Below the pieces are notes generated by a model that was not told the DNA's origin, made no database searches, and was given only the letters and a program-made list of their open reading frames with translations. A stretch of DNA of 64,000 bases from DRPN01 sp964599235 (GTDB taxonomy: Bacteria > Bacteroidota > Bacteroidia > Bacteroidales > VadinHA17). Every line of letters starts with the position of its first letter. The first letter of the stretch is position 1. The position numbers and the translations under genes are program-made. The DNA lies in NCBI GenBank assembly GCA_964599235.1, contig CAZRDX010000054.1, forward strand, positions 1 to 64,000, written 5' to 3'. Shown piece after piece: positions 1-10,080 of the stretch.

Positions 1-1
1 T

Positions 2-1279
2 TATTTTACAATACTGTCCCTCGTCCTTTTCTCTTCGATATCCCTGGGAATATTGGTTATCTCTTTTCAAAGATTTTTCTCTTTCCTTTTATTTAATACT
101 GATTCTTTAACTTTACTTATCCGGTTGCTAATATACACAACAGCTCTTGAGGTAATTAATATTGTCACATTAACTTTAATAAGATTACAAGAAAAAGCTG
201 TTTTATATTCCTCCCTGACAACCCTTAAATTCCTTATTCAGTTAATATTTACAATATATTTTATTGTTTCGCTTCACATGAATCTGGAAGGGATTTATTA
301 TGCTCAAGCTTTAGGTGCCGGATTTTTACTATTGGCTTCACTACCTTTCATGTTAAAAAATATACGGATTCGTTTTCTTAGTTACCTTATTAAGCCATTA
401 TTAAGATATAGTTTACCCTTGCTCTTTTCTGCACTTACCCTGGTCATCTTCTCGGTTACAGACCGATATATGCTCCGTTTTCTCGTAGATTATAATGAAG
501 TAGGAATCTATTCTTTAGGGTTCAAATTTGCCAATTTCCTTAGAGCAGTTATCATCAATTCAGTTAACCTGGCTCTTATACCCGTTATCTTTAAAATGGT
601 GGGAGAAACCACTAACAAAAGATTTTACTCCAAAATAATGACATACTATACATTTGGATTAATGTTCTTTATTTTGGCTATTTCTCTTTTTAATTTGGAA
701 ATTATCAAGGTTCTCACTCGAAGGATGGCATATTGGAATGCTTATCAGGTAATCCCGGTTATTTCTTTTGCTATCCTATTTGGAATGCTTCGTGATGTGG
801 GAATAACCGGCCTTAATATAGCAAAAAGAACAAATATAATCGGATATATCACATTTCTTGTGGCTATCTTTAATTTATTGCTTGATTGGTTTACAATCCC
901 GCATTGGGGTTACATGGGAGCTGCGTTTTCAACTTTATTTTCTCAGATTATATATTTTTTATCCATTTTATATTTTTCCCAGAAAGTTTATCCTATCCCT
1001 TACGAACTAAAAAAAGTAGGTCTAATTATTATAACAGGACTACTTCTGGTACTTGTTTCTCAGTTACTAAACTCTTTATCTGTTTTTATTCGTATCCCGT
1101 TAAAAACCAGTTTGATTATTATGTACCCTTTTATTCTGTATCTGTTTAATTTTTACGATAAGATCGAATTAGAGAATATCAGAAATATATGGGGTTCCTG
1201 GAAGAATCCGGCCCATTGGAAGAGCAATATTAACAGATTCATAAAAAGTTCTACTAATACAGATACCATTGATAGATAA
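2..1279 (+). CDS. Polysaccharide/oligosaccharide flippase (Wzx/MATE-like), 5' partial
   Basis: The reading frame is open to the left edge of the window, so the true start lies outside; the first usable start inside is a TTG at 53, which is not convincing. The protein is nearly all hydrophobic helices, with the pattern of the polysaccharide biosynthesis C-terminal / MOP flippase family (helix pairs around LLFSALTLVIFSVTDRYM and a late YMGAAFSTLFSQ). Members move lipid-linked O-antigen or capsule repeat units across the inner membrane. About 425 residues are visible of a usual 450-500. Its base composition is very AT-rich (one 60-base line has 13 G+C), unlike the genes to its right, which fits a horizontally acquired surface-polysaccharide locus continuing to the left. 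It ends 3 bases from the convergent PorP-like gene. Family call firm; the transported substrate cannot be told. Confidence 0.8.
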   Translation, partial: YFTILSLVLFSSISLGILVISFQRFFSFLLFNTDSLTLLIRLLIYTTALEVINIVTLTLIRLQEKAVLYSSLTTLKFLIQLIFTIYFIVSLHMNLEGIYYAQALGAGFLLLASLPFMLKNIRIRFLSYLIKPLLRYSLPLLFSALTLVIFSVTDRYMLRFLVDYNEVGIYSLGFKFANFLRAVIINSVNLALIPVIFKMVGETTNKRFYSKIMTYYTFGLMFFILAISLFNLEIIKVLTRRMAYWNAYQVIPVISFAILFGMLRDVGITGLNIAKRTNIIGYITFLVAIFNLLLDWFTIPHWGYMGAAFSTLFSQIIYFLSILYFSQKVYPIPYELKKVGLIIITGLLLVLVSQLLNSLSVFIRIPLKTSLIIMYPFILYLFNFYDKIELENIRNIWGSWKNPAHWKSNINRFIKSSTNTDTIDR

Positions 1280-1282
1280 TCT

Positions 1283-2257
1283 TCAATACCTCTCCAACCA
1301 CCTGTACCTCCTCGCACTGTCACCCAGTTTCAGGGAGATCATGAACTCATGGGAACCATAGGTGCGGCGGGCAAGGTTGTTCAGCCCGAAGTCGAAAGCA
1401 TAACCGAAATAGTACCGGTCCGCCCGTAATCCCAATAGCACGGCAAAGGTGGATACGGATCGGTACGACATCCCTATCCAGAAGATCCGGTTATAATACA
1501 TTTTTACATTGAGATCACCCTGGACGAGGAACTGACGGGTGGTCTTCAACAAGACAGAAGGTTCAATATCCAGGTTGTTACTGACCACAAAACGATACCC
1601 ACCATACAGATAATAATGCCGCATCATATGATAATCTTTCCAGGCCACATTTCCTATTTTCAGATAGGACTCAAACAACTGATGTACGGAAAAACCGAGA
1701 TAATAATAGTAATTGAGCCAATAGACTCCGAAGTTGGCATCCGGAACGAACAATATCCTTTGCAGACCTGTCCCCAGAAGAGGTTCATTGGGATCATGGA
1801 AGGTAAGATCCTCGTCATGAAGCTTGACCTGGTACATCTCGCCGGTGAGACCAAAAGACAATTGCGATTCTCTGATCCGGATATGATAGGCATAAGTAAA
1901 ATTCACTCCTGTACGCTGAACCTGTCCATTGATATCATTGAACACCATTCCTCCAAGACCCACACGTCCGTTCCGGCTGGGCTTCAGGGTTCTTTTCCGT
2001 GGTGAACGGGACTTGATAATAAAGCTCCTTTTCAGCAGCCTTGACTGGAAAGTAAAAGCCTGCGTCATCGGTGCTCCTTTGAAACCCACCCACTGGTTCC
2101 GGGCAAGGAGATTCATAGAAGTATAGCCATCACTACCTGAAACTGCCGGGTTGATAAGGTACGGATTGAGCATGTACTGGTCGTACAAAGGGGTTTGCTG
2201 TGCTCTGACAACAAAGCCCAGACAAAACAAAAAAACTATGTACAACCCCTTTCTCAC
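1283..2257 (-). CDS. PorP/SprF family type IX secretion-associated outer-membrane protein
   Basis: 324 residues with an N-terminal signal peptide ending at VRAQQ, then the family opening motif PLYDQYMLNPYLINPAVSG. The remainder is rich in alternating aromatic beta-strands, as expected for an outer-membrane beta-barrel. PorP/SprF proteins help secrete or anchor large T9SS cargo that carries a type B (gliding-motility-associated) C-terminal domain; SprF acts with the adhesin SprB in Flavobacterium. Here the gene lies 12 bases after the giant adhesin on the same strand, the usual cargo-plus-partner pair, so it most likely serves that adhesin. It may be a cargo-specific paralogue rather than the core PorP. 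The length matches the family. Confidence 0.88.
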   Translation of the reverse strand: MRKGLYIVFLFCLGFVVRAQQTPLYDQYMLNPYLINPAVSGSDGYTSMNLLARNQWVGFKGAPMTQAFTFQSRLLKRSFIIKSRSPRKRTLKPSRNGRVGLGGMVFNDINGQVQRTGVNFTYAYHIRIRESQLSFGLTGEMYQVKLHDEDLTFHDPNEPLLGTGLQRILFVPDANFGVYWLNYYYYLGFSVHQLFESYLKIGNVAWKDYHMMRHYYLYGGYRFVVSNNLDIEPSVLLKTTRQFLVQGDLNVKMYYNRIFWIGMSYRSVSTFAVLLGLRADRYYFGYAFDFGLNNLARRTYGSHEFMISLKLGDSARRYRWLERY

Positions 2258-2269
2258 TTGCTCTTCCTG

Positions 2270-5200
2270 TTATCTCACGATCGTCACATTCCCCGTGATC
2301 GGTTTGGTTCCGTTATGTAGATCGATCACATAGTAATAAGAATCCATAGGCAACGGTTTTCCCCGGCGGGTGCCGTCCCAGGGATCGGTATATCCGCGGC
2401 TGGACCTGTACAGCAGCTCTCCCCAGCGGTTGTAGATCTCTACCACCACATCGGGATAGAGTTCCACCTTCCCGATCTCCCAACGGTCGTTGACCCCATC
2501 CCCGTTAGGTGAGAACGCCGACGGGATCTCCAGACACTGAGGCCTGTCACTTTTCACCGTCACGGTATCACTTATCTGACACATATTGGCATCGGTAACC
2601 GTCACACCATATTCTCCCGGAACAATCTCACTGATGCCCTCGGAGACATCTCCCGTTGTCCAAAAATAGTCATAAGGCCCTACACCGCCTGCAACCACTG
2701 CCTGTACAGCTCCATCGTTCATGTCAGGACAATAGGTATTCTTCACGATCATCTCCACCGTCAGCTGAGCCGGCTGGATCAGTCGGACAGTGGTATCCGA
2801 TTCGCAGCCGTTCACATCCTTTATTTCCACATGATACTCCCCTGCCGGGATGTTCTCCAATGAACTCTCCTCCGTTCCATTATCCCACAGATATATGTAT
2901 CCCGGTGTTCCTCCTTTGACATTGAGAAGGATGAAACCGTCGCTGTCTCCAAAACAATTCAGATTGTAACCACCCGAATGAGACTGGGAGGTAGTCACTT
3001 CAACCGTGATGGGTGCCGGCTGAACGAGCTCAAGGGTCGTATCTCCGATACAATGTTTTGCATCCGTCACGTGCAACCGGTAGGTTCCTGCAGGCAGGTG
3101 ATAGATGCTGGAATCCGTTGAAACGAACCCGTCGGGACCATTCCATGCATACTGATATGCCGGCGTACCGCTCAGGATGGTCACTTCTATAGAACCATCC
3201 CTTTCACCATAGCAGGAGATGTTCATGCCATGATAGTCGCTGACACGCAACGACATTTTCAATGGAGGAGGAAGGAGGATCTCTACGGAATCATATGCCG
3301 TGCAGCCATTCATATCGGTAACCAGCAAAGTATACCATCCTGCCGTGAGATCTGTAATATCCGGGGTGGTGGCATTGTTGGACCAGAGATATTGATAGGT
3401 TCCGTTACCGGTACCTCCGGTGACCTCACTGTGGACCTCACCATCGTCGTAACCCGGATCGCAGGATATGTGCTGAGGAACAAGGGTGATCTCCAAAGGA
3501 TCCGGTTCCTGAAGGGTGTATTCGGCTTCTGCTCTGCAGCCATTGCTGTCAAGCACTTCTACATGGTAAGTGCCGGCGGTCAGACCACTTTGGTCTTCCG
3601 CATATGGAATGATCCCTGCCCCATCGGCGGTGCTCCAGAAATACCTGTAATTCCCTTCACTACCACCGTGGACGCGCAGATCGATGGCACCATCATCCCC
3701 GCCCGCACAACTGATATTGTGCAGGCCGTCAGGCGCCAGTGAGAGAGAGTCATCAATGGTGATGGGATCAGGTTGCGTCAGGGTGAACGACCAGATGCGG
3801 TAACAGGTGCTTTCATCCATCACCTTGACCGTATAAGTCCCCGCTGTGAGATCAGTCTGATCCCTTGCCGTGGTATCAATACCCGAACCATCTGCAGTGG
3901 ACCAGTAATAACTGTATGTTCCGCTTCCTCCTTCAAGAACCAGAGAGATCGAACCATCTTGAGCCCCGTAACAGCTGATATTGTACCGGCCGTCCGGCGA
4001 TCTGGAGAGAACAGTATCCACCAGTTCTATCCCTTCAGGTTCCAGAAGCGTGATGGAGTCATGACCAGTACATCCCAAAGTGTCTGTAACCTCCAGATAA
4101 TAGGTGCCACCATAAAGATCCTGCTGATTCCTGTTCGTGGGGATCAGACCTCCACCCGTATCGGAGACTTCCCCTTCGGTCCAGAAATATTTATACCAAC
4201 CATTCCCACCGGTGACACTGTCCACGATGATCCGACCGTCGTTAAAACCACGACAGGAGATGTTATATGGGTCGGTGTACACAGGTGAATGCATTTTGAC
4301 CCTTATAGGGGGAGGTTCAGTTATTTCTATTGAATCCCTGACTCTGCATCTTACGCTGTCAACCATCTCTACATAGTAGGTCCCCGCTGGAAGATCCAGT
4401 ATGGAATCTCCTTTGAATATACCGGGGACAGGAAATGTATTGGTTGCCAAGGTATCTCCATTCCTATCCGTGAACCAATAAGTATAAGGTGGATAATTAG
4501 CGTTAACCACATCCACATATACGTAGGCAATCCCGTCGCTTCCACCGGCACAGGAAACGTTATAACGCCTGTTCGGCTCTTTCCTGAATGCTCTCACAAC
4601 CAAAGGTATCCTCGAAGGAGAGTTGATGATCTCATACAGTTCATTTTCACACCCATAATTGTCAGTAACAGTAACCCAATAATATCCACCATACAAATCA
4701 TACAAGGTGTCCTCAGTCATCACGGTATCCATGTCCGGACCAATCCAGTGGAACTGGAATGGTGATGTCCCTCTCGCTGTATGTACCGTTAAGATACCAC
4801 TGTTTGCACCTGCGCAGGTATTGTTCCTAATGATCTTCATACTCTGTGCCGGATCCGGATGTACTGTGACCCTTACCGTGTCCGTGATCCCGTCCACACA
4901 TCCCAGGTAAGCAAGTCCTCTTGCCATGGGTGTAACGATATATCTTGCCGTTTGTAAGGTGTCTGTAAGGTTAAAGATCGTATCCTCAAGAACAGACCCC
5001 CACTGTAATGCCGTACCCGTCGGTGTGATACCAAGAAGACTGTCCGGCTGTGTGGAAAGCAGAGTAATATAATCGTAATCCACAACACCTTGAGTGACCT
5101 GTGTCGGCGAGGTAAGTCTGACCGAAATGGCCTGACCATTGCATATCCTGGCCGTATCAGGAGTAAGGATAATCCTGGGAGTAGGGTTCACCCATACAGT

Positions 5201-8179
5201 AGCCGTATCCGAAACTCCTCCACACCGAATATTTCCAAACCCATCCACGGTATAAGACTGGACAATGAAATGGATTTTCTGAGGAACATCCGAAAGATTC
5301 CGTATGGTATCATGCAACACATCCCCTTTGTTCAGATCCACCTGTATCTGTCCAACACTGATCCTGACCATGGAGGAATCTTCCGGTTCTATCGTATAGC
5401 TGAATTTTACGGGATGCGTCGGAACTGTCGGACTTGTCAGTTGCCATGCTGTCACACCTCCGTCGCACAGTGTATCGTACCGAGGCACCAGCGTGACCTG
5501 CGGCACAGGCTCTACCCACACCTCCGTGCTGTCCACACCGCCCTCACAGTGACGGTTGCCTACTCCGTCCACTGTGTAGCTCTCCACCCTGATCACTGCC
5601 CTTCTGGCTGTATCACCCGTGTTCGTGAACACAACACGGATCTCCTCGTTCTTACCCAGTCCCACACTGTCACCCACGATCTCATAGTGCAGATCCGGAT
5701 CTCCCACGCTCACTCCATAATCAAACCTCACCGGCTGCGTCGGCATCGTTGGACTTGTGATCTGTATTGATGTGGTGTCTCCGTCGCACAGCGTGTCATG
5801 CTGCGGAACCAGCGTCACCTGCGGTACTGGCTCTACCCACACCTCCGTGCTGTCCACGCCGCCCTCACAATGACGATTGCCCACTCCGTCCACCGTGTAG
5901 CTCTCCACCCTGATCACTGCCCTTCTGGCTGTATCGCCCGTGTTCGTGAACACAACACGGATCTCTTCGTTCTTACCCAGTCCCACACTGTCGCCCACGA
6001 TCTCATAGTGCAGATCCGGATCTCCCACGCTCACTCCATAGTCAAACCTCACCGGGTGCGTCGGCATCGTAGGACTCGTGATCAATACCTTCGCTGTATC
6101 TCCGTCGCACAGCGTGTCATGCTGCGGAACCAGCGTGACCTGCGGCACTGGCTCTACCCACACCTCCGTGCTGTCCACGCCGCCCTCACAATGACGGTTG
6201 CCCACTCCGTCCACCGTGTAGCTCTCCACCCACAGCACCACCCGCTGTACCGTATCACTTTGGTTTTCCAGAGATACAGTTATTTCTGCACCATTTGTCA
6301 GACCCGTACTGTCTCCGATCACCTCATGTGAAATCTTTTGTGGGTCATCCGGAAGCACTTCATAAGCAAATCTCACCGGATGCGTAGGGGTGGAAGTACT
6401 TGTAACGTTCACCTTCACCGTATCCAGGCTGCAAACTGTATCCGTATGGTTCGAAAGTGCTATTTGGGGGAGAGGTTCGACCCATACAGACACGCTTTTA
6501 CTTGTCCCTGCACATTGGTTCTCACCATTTGCTCCGACTGTCCATGGAATAATGGTGTACACTACTTCCTGAGCCTGGTCTGAAAGATTTGTCAGAGTTT
6601 GCTGGATAGGGGTCCCCACAGGCAGACCCGGATAAACACTCCCGCTTTCTCCGGTAACATTAGGATTGTCAACGACTGTCCAGGTATACCTGATCCCTGA
6701 GGTAGAGGAACAGTTACTTGTTACCACAATAGATGTCGAGGAATCGCTGCAGATGGTATCTCCCACAGCCTGTACCGTTACCACGGGTTCCACCCATACC
6801 ACAGCCGTGTCAGGACGCCCGCGACAATGCCATGGGCCCGGTCCATAAGGAATGATCTCATAAACCACAGAATCGTAAGAAGTCCCCGTATTGGTGAGCT
6901 GGTCCCGCAACCATTTCGTACCCGTGATCGCCCCGTTCGCTCCCTGGATCTCCGAACCATGATACAAAACATTGGCTGTAAAAGAGCTTCCCGAAAAATC
7001 ACAACTCAGCTCGATATTGGTTGTCTCTCCACTGCAAAGAGTATCCATATCGGGAGTGGCAGTAGCTTTTCTTACGCATTCCAGAACCCCCAACTGGTAA
7101 AAAGATGCCGGATCATTCTGGTTGTTGTATTCCGTTGTGATCCAGTCTTCATCACGAGCCCCCACAGCTACCCGAGGTTCGTCAATGACCCCGTCAAAAA
7201 CATTTACTAAATAAGCAGACCCAAATAAAATTAATTCTCCACCACCTATTAATGCAAGATACGAAGAAACATCCAAGGTAAAATTAGCGGAAAGAACTTG
7301 ATTACTTTCCAATTTACCATCTATAAAAACATAAATCGTATCACCATTTCTTTGTGAAAAAAGATAATGCCATCTTCCATCTGAAAGGGAACTGTTTCCT
7401 ACTGCCTCATAATCATTTGTACCATCATCCACCTGTATAAATCCATATTCACTCGAAATTCCATGACAATAATGATTTTCCCCACCAAAAATCTGATAGG
7501 CTCCTTTATTGAATACAACCATATCATCACTTGAATTCGTTGTCAAAATCCAAGCAGATAAGTTCCAATCGTTCGTTGTAAAATCCAGTTCTGAAGGATT
7601 TCCCAAATTAACATACGAATCACTTCCATTGAATGATTTGGCATTTGCTATTTTTCCCTGAACATCACCAATATTGTTTTCATATTGCCCATCCAATCCA
7701 TTCGCCGTAGCATCAAGGGTATTGTAATGGAAATGCCATACTCCAAGGAACCCGTTGCTCCAGGTGTTTTCCGGTGTGGGATAGGCCGAAGCTGACCCGT
7801 TGCCAAAATAGAGATAGAGGATCTTGTCCGTTGCAGAAGGCAGGGATGGAATTTTCACCCACGCCACCAGATCCCCGGCAGCAGGATCATATTTCTCAAT
7901 ATCGAAATCCAAAAGGGTCTCCCCGTCGGAGTCCGTAAAACGCAAGTCATCACCGGTCGTACTGCTCACGAGACCGGAAGGGGATTTCAGGGCATCATCA
8001 GCGGTGATGGAGATCAATACCGGAAAATCCGTGTGCGGACCTCCAACGACCTGTGTATGTTGGATCGTAATCGATTTCCTGTATTCCCACCCTGAAAGCC
8101 ATTGCCCAAAAAGCGAGCTTTCGCTCACCAGCAGGAGCAAAGTCCATAGAAAAAAAAATCTCGCTTTCGAGGCGGTCAT
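2270..8179 (-). CDS. Giant T9SS type B adhesin: DUF2341, LamG, 7 PKD-like and 9 SprB-like repeats
   Basis: About 1,969 residues. I start it at the ATG at 8179 because a signal peptide (MTASKARFFFLWTLLLLVSE...) begins there; the frame runs 35 codons further upstream without a signal. In order: DUF2341 (about 8100-7800, GWEYRKSI), a LamG/concanavalin-like module (about 7770-7150), seven PKD-like repeats each ending VW(V)EP or similar (about 7075-4850), nine SprB-type repeats with the pattern [IV]SCxGxxDG...AGTYxVxVxD (about 4850-2560), and a gliding-motility-associated C-terminal sorting domain starting IPSAFSPNGDGVNDRWEI. It should be exported by T9SS and displayed as a cell-surface adhesin or polysaccharide-binding protein. 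The PorP/SprF-like gene follows 12 bases on. Odd points are near-identical 321-bp repeats and an AT-rich LamG segment. Confidence 0.9.
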   Translation of the reverse strand: MTASKARFFFLWTLLLLVSESSLFGQWLSGWEYRKSITIQHTQVVGGPHTDFPVLISITADDALKSPSGLVSSTTGDDLRFTDSDGETLLDFDIEKYDPAAGDLVAWVKIPSLPSATDKILYLYFGNGSASAYPTPENTWSNGFLGVWHFHYNTLDATANGLDGQYENNIGDVQGKIANAKSFNGSDSYVNLGNPSELDFTTNDWNLSAWILTTNSSDDMVVFNKGAYQIFGGENHYCHGISSEYGFIQVDDGTNDYEAVGNSSLSDGRWHYLFSQRNGDTIYVFIDGKLESNQVLSANFTLDVSSYLALIGGGELILFGSAYLVNVFDGVIDEPRVAVGARDEDWITTEYNNQNDPASFYQLGVLECVRKATATPDMDTLCSGETTNIELSCDFSGSSFTANVLYHGSEIQGANGAITGTKWLRDQLTNTGTSYDSVVYEIIPYGPGPWHCRGRPDTAVVWVEPVVTVQAVGDTICSDSSTSIVVTSNCSSTSGIRYTWTVVDNPNVTGESGSVYPGLPVGTPIQQTLTNLSDQAQEVVYTIIPWTVGANGENQCAGTSKSVSVWVEPLPQIALSNHTDTVCSLDTVKVNVTSTSTPTHPVRFAYEVLPDDPQKISHEVIGDSTGLTNGAEITVSLENQSDTVQRVVLWVESYTVDGVGNRHCEGGVDSTEVWVEPVPQVTLVPQHDTLCDGDTAKVLITSPTMPTHPVRFDYGVSVGDPDLHYEIVGDSVGLGKNEEIRVVFTNTGDTARRAVIRVESYTVDGVGNRHCEGGVDSTEVWVEPVPQVTLVPQHDTLCDGDTTSIQITSPTMPTQPVRFDYGVSVGDPDLHYEIVGDSVGLGKNEEIRVVFTNTGDTARRAVIRVESYTVDGVGNRHCEGGVDSTEVWVEPVPQVTLVPRYDTLCDGGVTAWQLTSPTVPTHPVKFSYTIEPEDSSMVRISVGQIQVDLNKGDVLHDTIRNLSDVPQKIHFIVQSYTVDGFGNIRCGGVSDTATVWVNPTPRIILTPDTARICNGQAISVRLTSPTQVTQGVVDYDYITLLSTQPDSLLGITPTGTALQWGSVLEDTIFNLTDTLQTARYIVTPMARGLAYLGCVDGITDTVRVTVHPDPAQSMKIIRNNTCAGANSGILTVHTARGTSPFQFHWIGPDMDTVMTEDTLYDLYGGYYWVTVTDNYGCENELYEIINSPSRIPLVVRAFRKEPNRRYNVSCAGGSDGIAYVYVDVVNANYPPYTYWFTDRNGDTLATNTFPVPGIFKGDSILDLPAGTYYVEMVDSVRCRVRDSIEITEPPPIRVKMHSPVYTDPYNISCRGFNDGRIIVDSVTGGNGWYKYFWTEGEVSDTGGGLIPTNRNQQDLYGGTYYLEVTDTLGCTGHDSITLLEPEGIELVDTVLSRSPDGRYNISCYGAQDGSISLVLEGGSGTYSYYWSTADGSGIDTTARDQTDLTAGTYTVKVMDESTCYRIWSFTLTQPDPITIDDSLSLAPDGLHNISCAGGDDGAIDLRVHGGSEGNYRYFWSTADGAGIIPYAEDQSGLTAGTYHVEVLDSNGCRAEAEYTLQEPDPLEITLVPQHISCDPGYDDGEVHSEVTGGTGNGTYQYLWSNNATTPDITDLTAGWYTLLVTDMNGCTAYDSVEILLPPPLKMSLRVSDYHGMNISCYGERDGSIEVTILSGTPAYQYAWNGPDGFVSTDSSIYHLPAGTYRLHVTDAKHCIGDTTLELVQPAPITVEVTTSQSHSGGYNLNCFGDSDGFILLNVKGGTPGYIYLWDNGTEESSLENIPAGEYHVEIKDVNGCESDTTVRLIQPAQLTVEMIVKNTYCPDMNDGAVQAVVAGGVGPYDYFWTTGDVSEGISEIVPGEYGVTVTDANMCQISDTVTVKSDRPQCLEIPSAFSPNGDGVNDRWEIGKVELYPDVVVEIYNRWGELLYRSSRGYTDPWDGTRRGKPLPMDSYYYVIDLHNGTKPITGNVTIVR
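5462..6230 (-). repeat. 321-bp near-identical tandem repeats coding PKD-like modules
   Basis: The anchor ctctaccc occurs at 5510, 5831 and 6152, exactly 321 bases apart, equal to 107 codons of one PKD-like module. Two nearly full units and a third partial one are almost identical in DNA, including synonymous positions, while the outer modules of the same array have diverged. This points to recent duplication or gene conversion. The array lies inside the adhesin frame and keeps it. Confidence 0.9.
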
Positions 8180-8403
8180 ATGTCGGTTCGAAAAAAACAA
8201 ATAAGCAATATGTTGTCCCCTACTTCTTCTATAACTGTTTCTCCCGTTCAATATTACTTTTTCAGGACACTTGTCCCCCAACAAAGGTTGCAGTAGAATT
8301 GAAAATAAAAGTATATAAAATGAATATTTTTTATACGTTTTTTTTCATGAAAAGTTAATTTTAAGCTCCCAAAGTAGGGCAAGATCTCTGTAACACACTG
8401 ATC

Positions 8404-9021
8404 ATGAACGGTCCATTTGAACAGCTGAAAGCCGAAGTGCTCCAATGCACCAAATGTCAATTAAGCCGAACACGTACAAAAGTAGTGTTTGGCGAAGGCA
8501 ATCCCCATGCAAAGATATTCCTGATCGGAGAAGGACCGGGAAGGGACGAGGACCTTACCGGACGTCCTTTCGTTGGACGCTCGGGGCAATTGCTTGACAA
8601 GATCCTGGCAGCATGCAACTTCAACAGGAAAGAACATGTTTTCATCGGCAACATCGTGAAATGCCGCCCCCCCAACAACCGCGCCCCTCTTCCCCAAGAA
8701 AGAGCAATGTGTCTGCCTTACCTCCTTCAGCAGATCGAACTTGTGGATCCCAGGATCATCGTTCTTCTGGGTGCCACTGCCCTCAACGGTTTGCTCGATC
8801 CCACGCTCAGGATCACCAAGGTCCGCGGCACGTGGCTCGAATGGCGAGACAGGTGGGTAATGCCCGTGTTCCACCCTTCCGCCCTGCTTCGCAACCCCAA
8901 CCTCAAAAGACCTACCTGGGAAGACTTCAAGAAGATCTTCTTCAAATACCGCCAGCTGGTCGACCCCAACCATACCTCCCCCCACATTCCCCTGGAAGAG
9001 GAAAGTAAATATCTTGAATAG
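8404..9021 (+). CDS. Type 4 (iron-sulfur) uracil-DNA glycosylase
   Basis: 205 residues. Removes uracil from DNA in the first step of base excision repair. The four cysteines that hold the [4Fe-4S] cluster in family 4 are visible: C15 and C18 (CTKC), C87 and C103. The active-site motif GEGPG is at 42-46, and HPSALLRN, with the conserved His157, follows. Length fits the family (about 190-230). It stands alone between the divergent adhesin (119 bases between the frames) and the convergent queA (9 bases apart). The start is the first ATG and gives the proper N-terminal cluster-binding segment. Confident. Confidence 0.93.
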   Translation: MNGPFEQLKAEVLQCTKCQLSRTRTKVVFGEGNPHAKIFLIGEGPGRDEDLTGRPFVGRSGQLLDKILAACNFNRKEHVFIGNIVKCRPPNNRAPLPQERAMCLPYLLQQIELVDPRIIVLLGATALNGLLDPTLRITKVRGTWLEWRDRWVMPVFHPSALLRNPNLKRPTWEDFKKIFFKYRQLVDPNHTSPHIPLEEESKYLE

Positions 9022-9030
9022 TTCAGACTG

Positions 9031-10080
9031 TCAGATGATCAACATGGCATCCCCGTAAGGACCGAAGCGGTAATTCTCCTTGACAGCCACGTCATAGGCA
9101 CCGAAAAGCTGATCATATCCTGCAAAAGCCGCTACATTGATCAGAAGGGGGGATAACGGCAAAGGAAAATTACTGATCATACTGTCAGGGATCTTCACCT
9201 CATAGGGCGGAAAGATGAACTTGTTGGTCCATCCGTCAAAAGGCTTGAGACGATCGTCGGTGGAGACCGAACTTTCCATGGTCCTGAGAACCGTAGTTCC
9301 TACAGCACAGACCACCTTTTTGTTATCTTTCGCCTTATTCACGATCCGGGCGGTCTCTTCAGGGATGATGATACGTTCCGAATCCATTTTATGTTTCGTC
9401 AGGTCCTCCACGTCTACATGCCGGAAATTGCCCAACCCTACATGCAAGGTAATGAAAGCGAACTGAACCCCTTTGATCTCCAGGCGTTTCATCAACTCAC
9501 GGCTGAAATGGAGCCCTGCCGTCGGAGCAGCTACTGCGCCCTCTTTTCTGGCAAAGATCGTCTGATACCTTTCGGCATCGATCGGTTCCACCGGCCGGTT
9601 CAGGATCTTGGGAATCGGCGTCTCTCCCAGCTTGTACAATGTTTTTTTGAACTCTTCATACGGCCCGTCATAAAGAAAACGCAAGGTCCTTCCCCGCGAA
9701 GTGGTATTGTCGATCACCTCCGCAACAAGCACCTCATCCTCACCAAAATACAACTTGTTCCCAATGCGTATCTTCCTGGCAGGATCGACCAATACATCCC
9801 ATAAACGCTGTTCCTTGTTCAGCTCACGAAGTAGGAACACCTCGATCTCTGCCCCCGTCTTTTCCTTGTTCCCATACAACCGGGCAGGGAATACCTTCGT
9901 GTCGTTGAAGACCATCACATCTTTGTCCTCAAAATAATCAATGATCTCCTTGAATATCCTGTGTTCGATCTTTCCGGTATCCCGATGTAAAACCATCAAT
10001 CTGGATTCATCCCGGTTAGGCACCGGATACTTCGCGATCAGCTCTTCGGGCAGATCAAATTTGAACTGTGACAACTTCAT
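9031..10080 (-). CDS. queA: S-adenosylmethionine:tRNA ribosyltransferase-isomerase (QueA)
   Basis: 349 residues, full length. Transfers and isomerises the ribosyl part of SAM onto 7-aminomethyl-7-deazaguanine in tRNA to form epoxyqueuosine, the penultimate step of queuosine synthesis. Family motifs are present: an N-terminal FDLPEELIAKYP, then VFNDTKVFPARL, EGAVAAPTAGLHF and LHVGLGNFRHV. It is the last gene of the minus-strand run ftsX-DUF3098-uppP-truB-queA, 77 bases after truB. That order recurs across Bacteroidota (from memory of the phylum). The neighbour truB also acts on tRNA. Confidence 0.96.
   Translation of the reverse strand: MKLSQFKFDLPEELIAKYPVPNRDESRLMVLHRDTGKIEHRIFKEIIDYFEDKDVMVFNDTKVFPARLYGNKEKTGAEIEVFLLRELNKEQRLWDVLVDPARKIRIGNKLYFGEDEVLVAEVIDNTTSRGRTLRFLYDGPYEEFKKTLYKLGETPIPKILNRPVEPIDAERYQTIFARKEGAVAAPTAGLHFSRELMKRLEIKGVQFAFITLHVGLGNFRHVDVEDLTKHKMDSERIIIPEETARIVNKAKDNKKVVCAVGTTVLRTMESSVSTDDRLKPFDGWTNKFIFPPYEVKIPDSMISNFPLPLSPLLINVAAFAGYDQLFGAYDVAVKENYRFGPYGDAMLII

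Noticed and set aside
5462..6230. CRISPR-like array
   Set aside because: The repeats are 321 bp, contiguous, in frame and code for protein modules; no spacers or cas genes.
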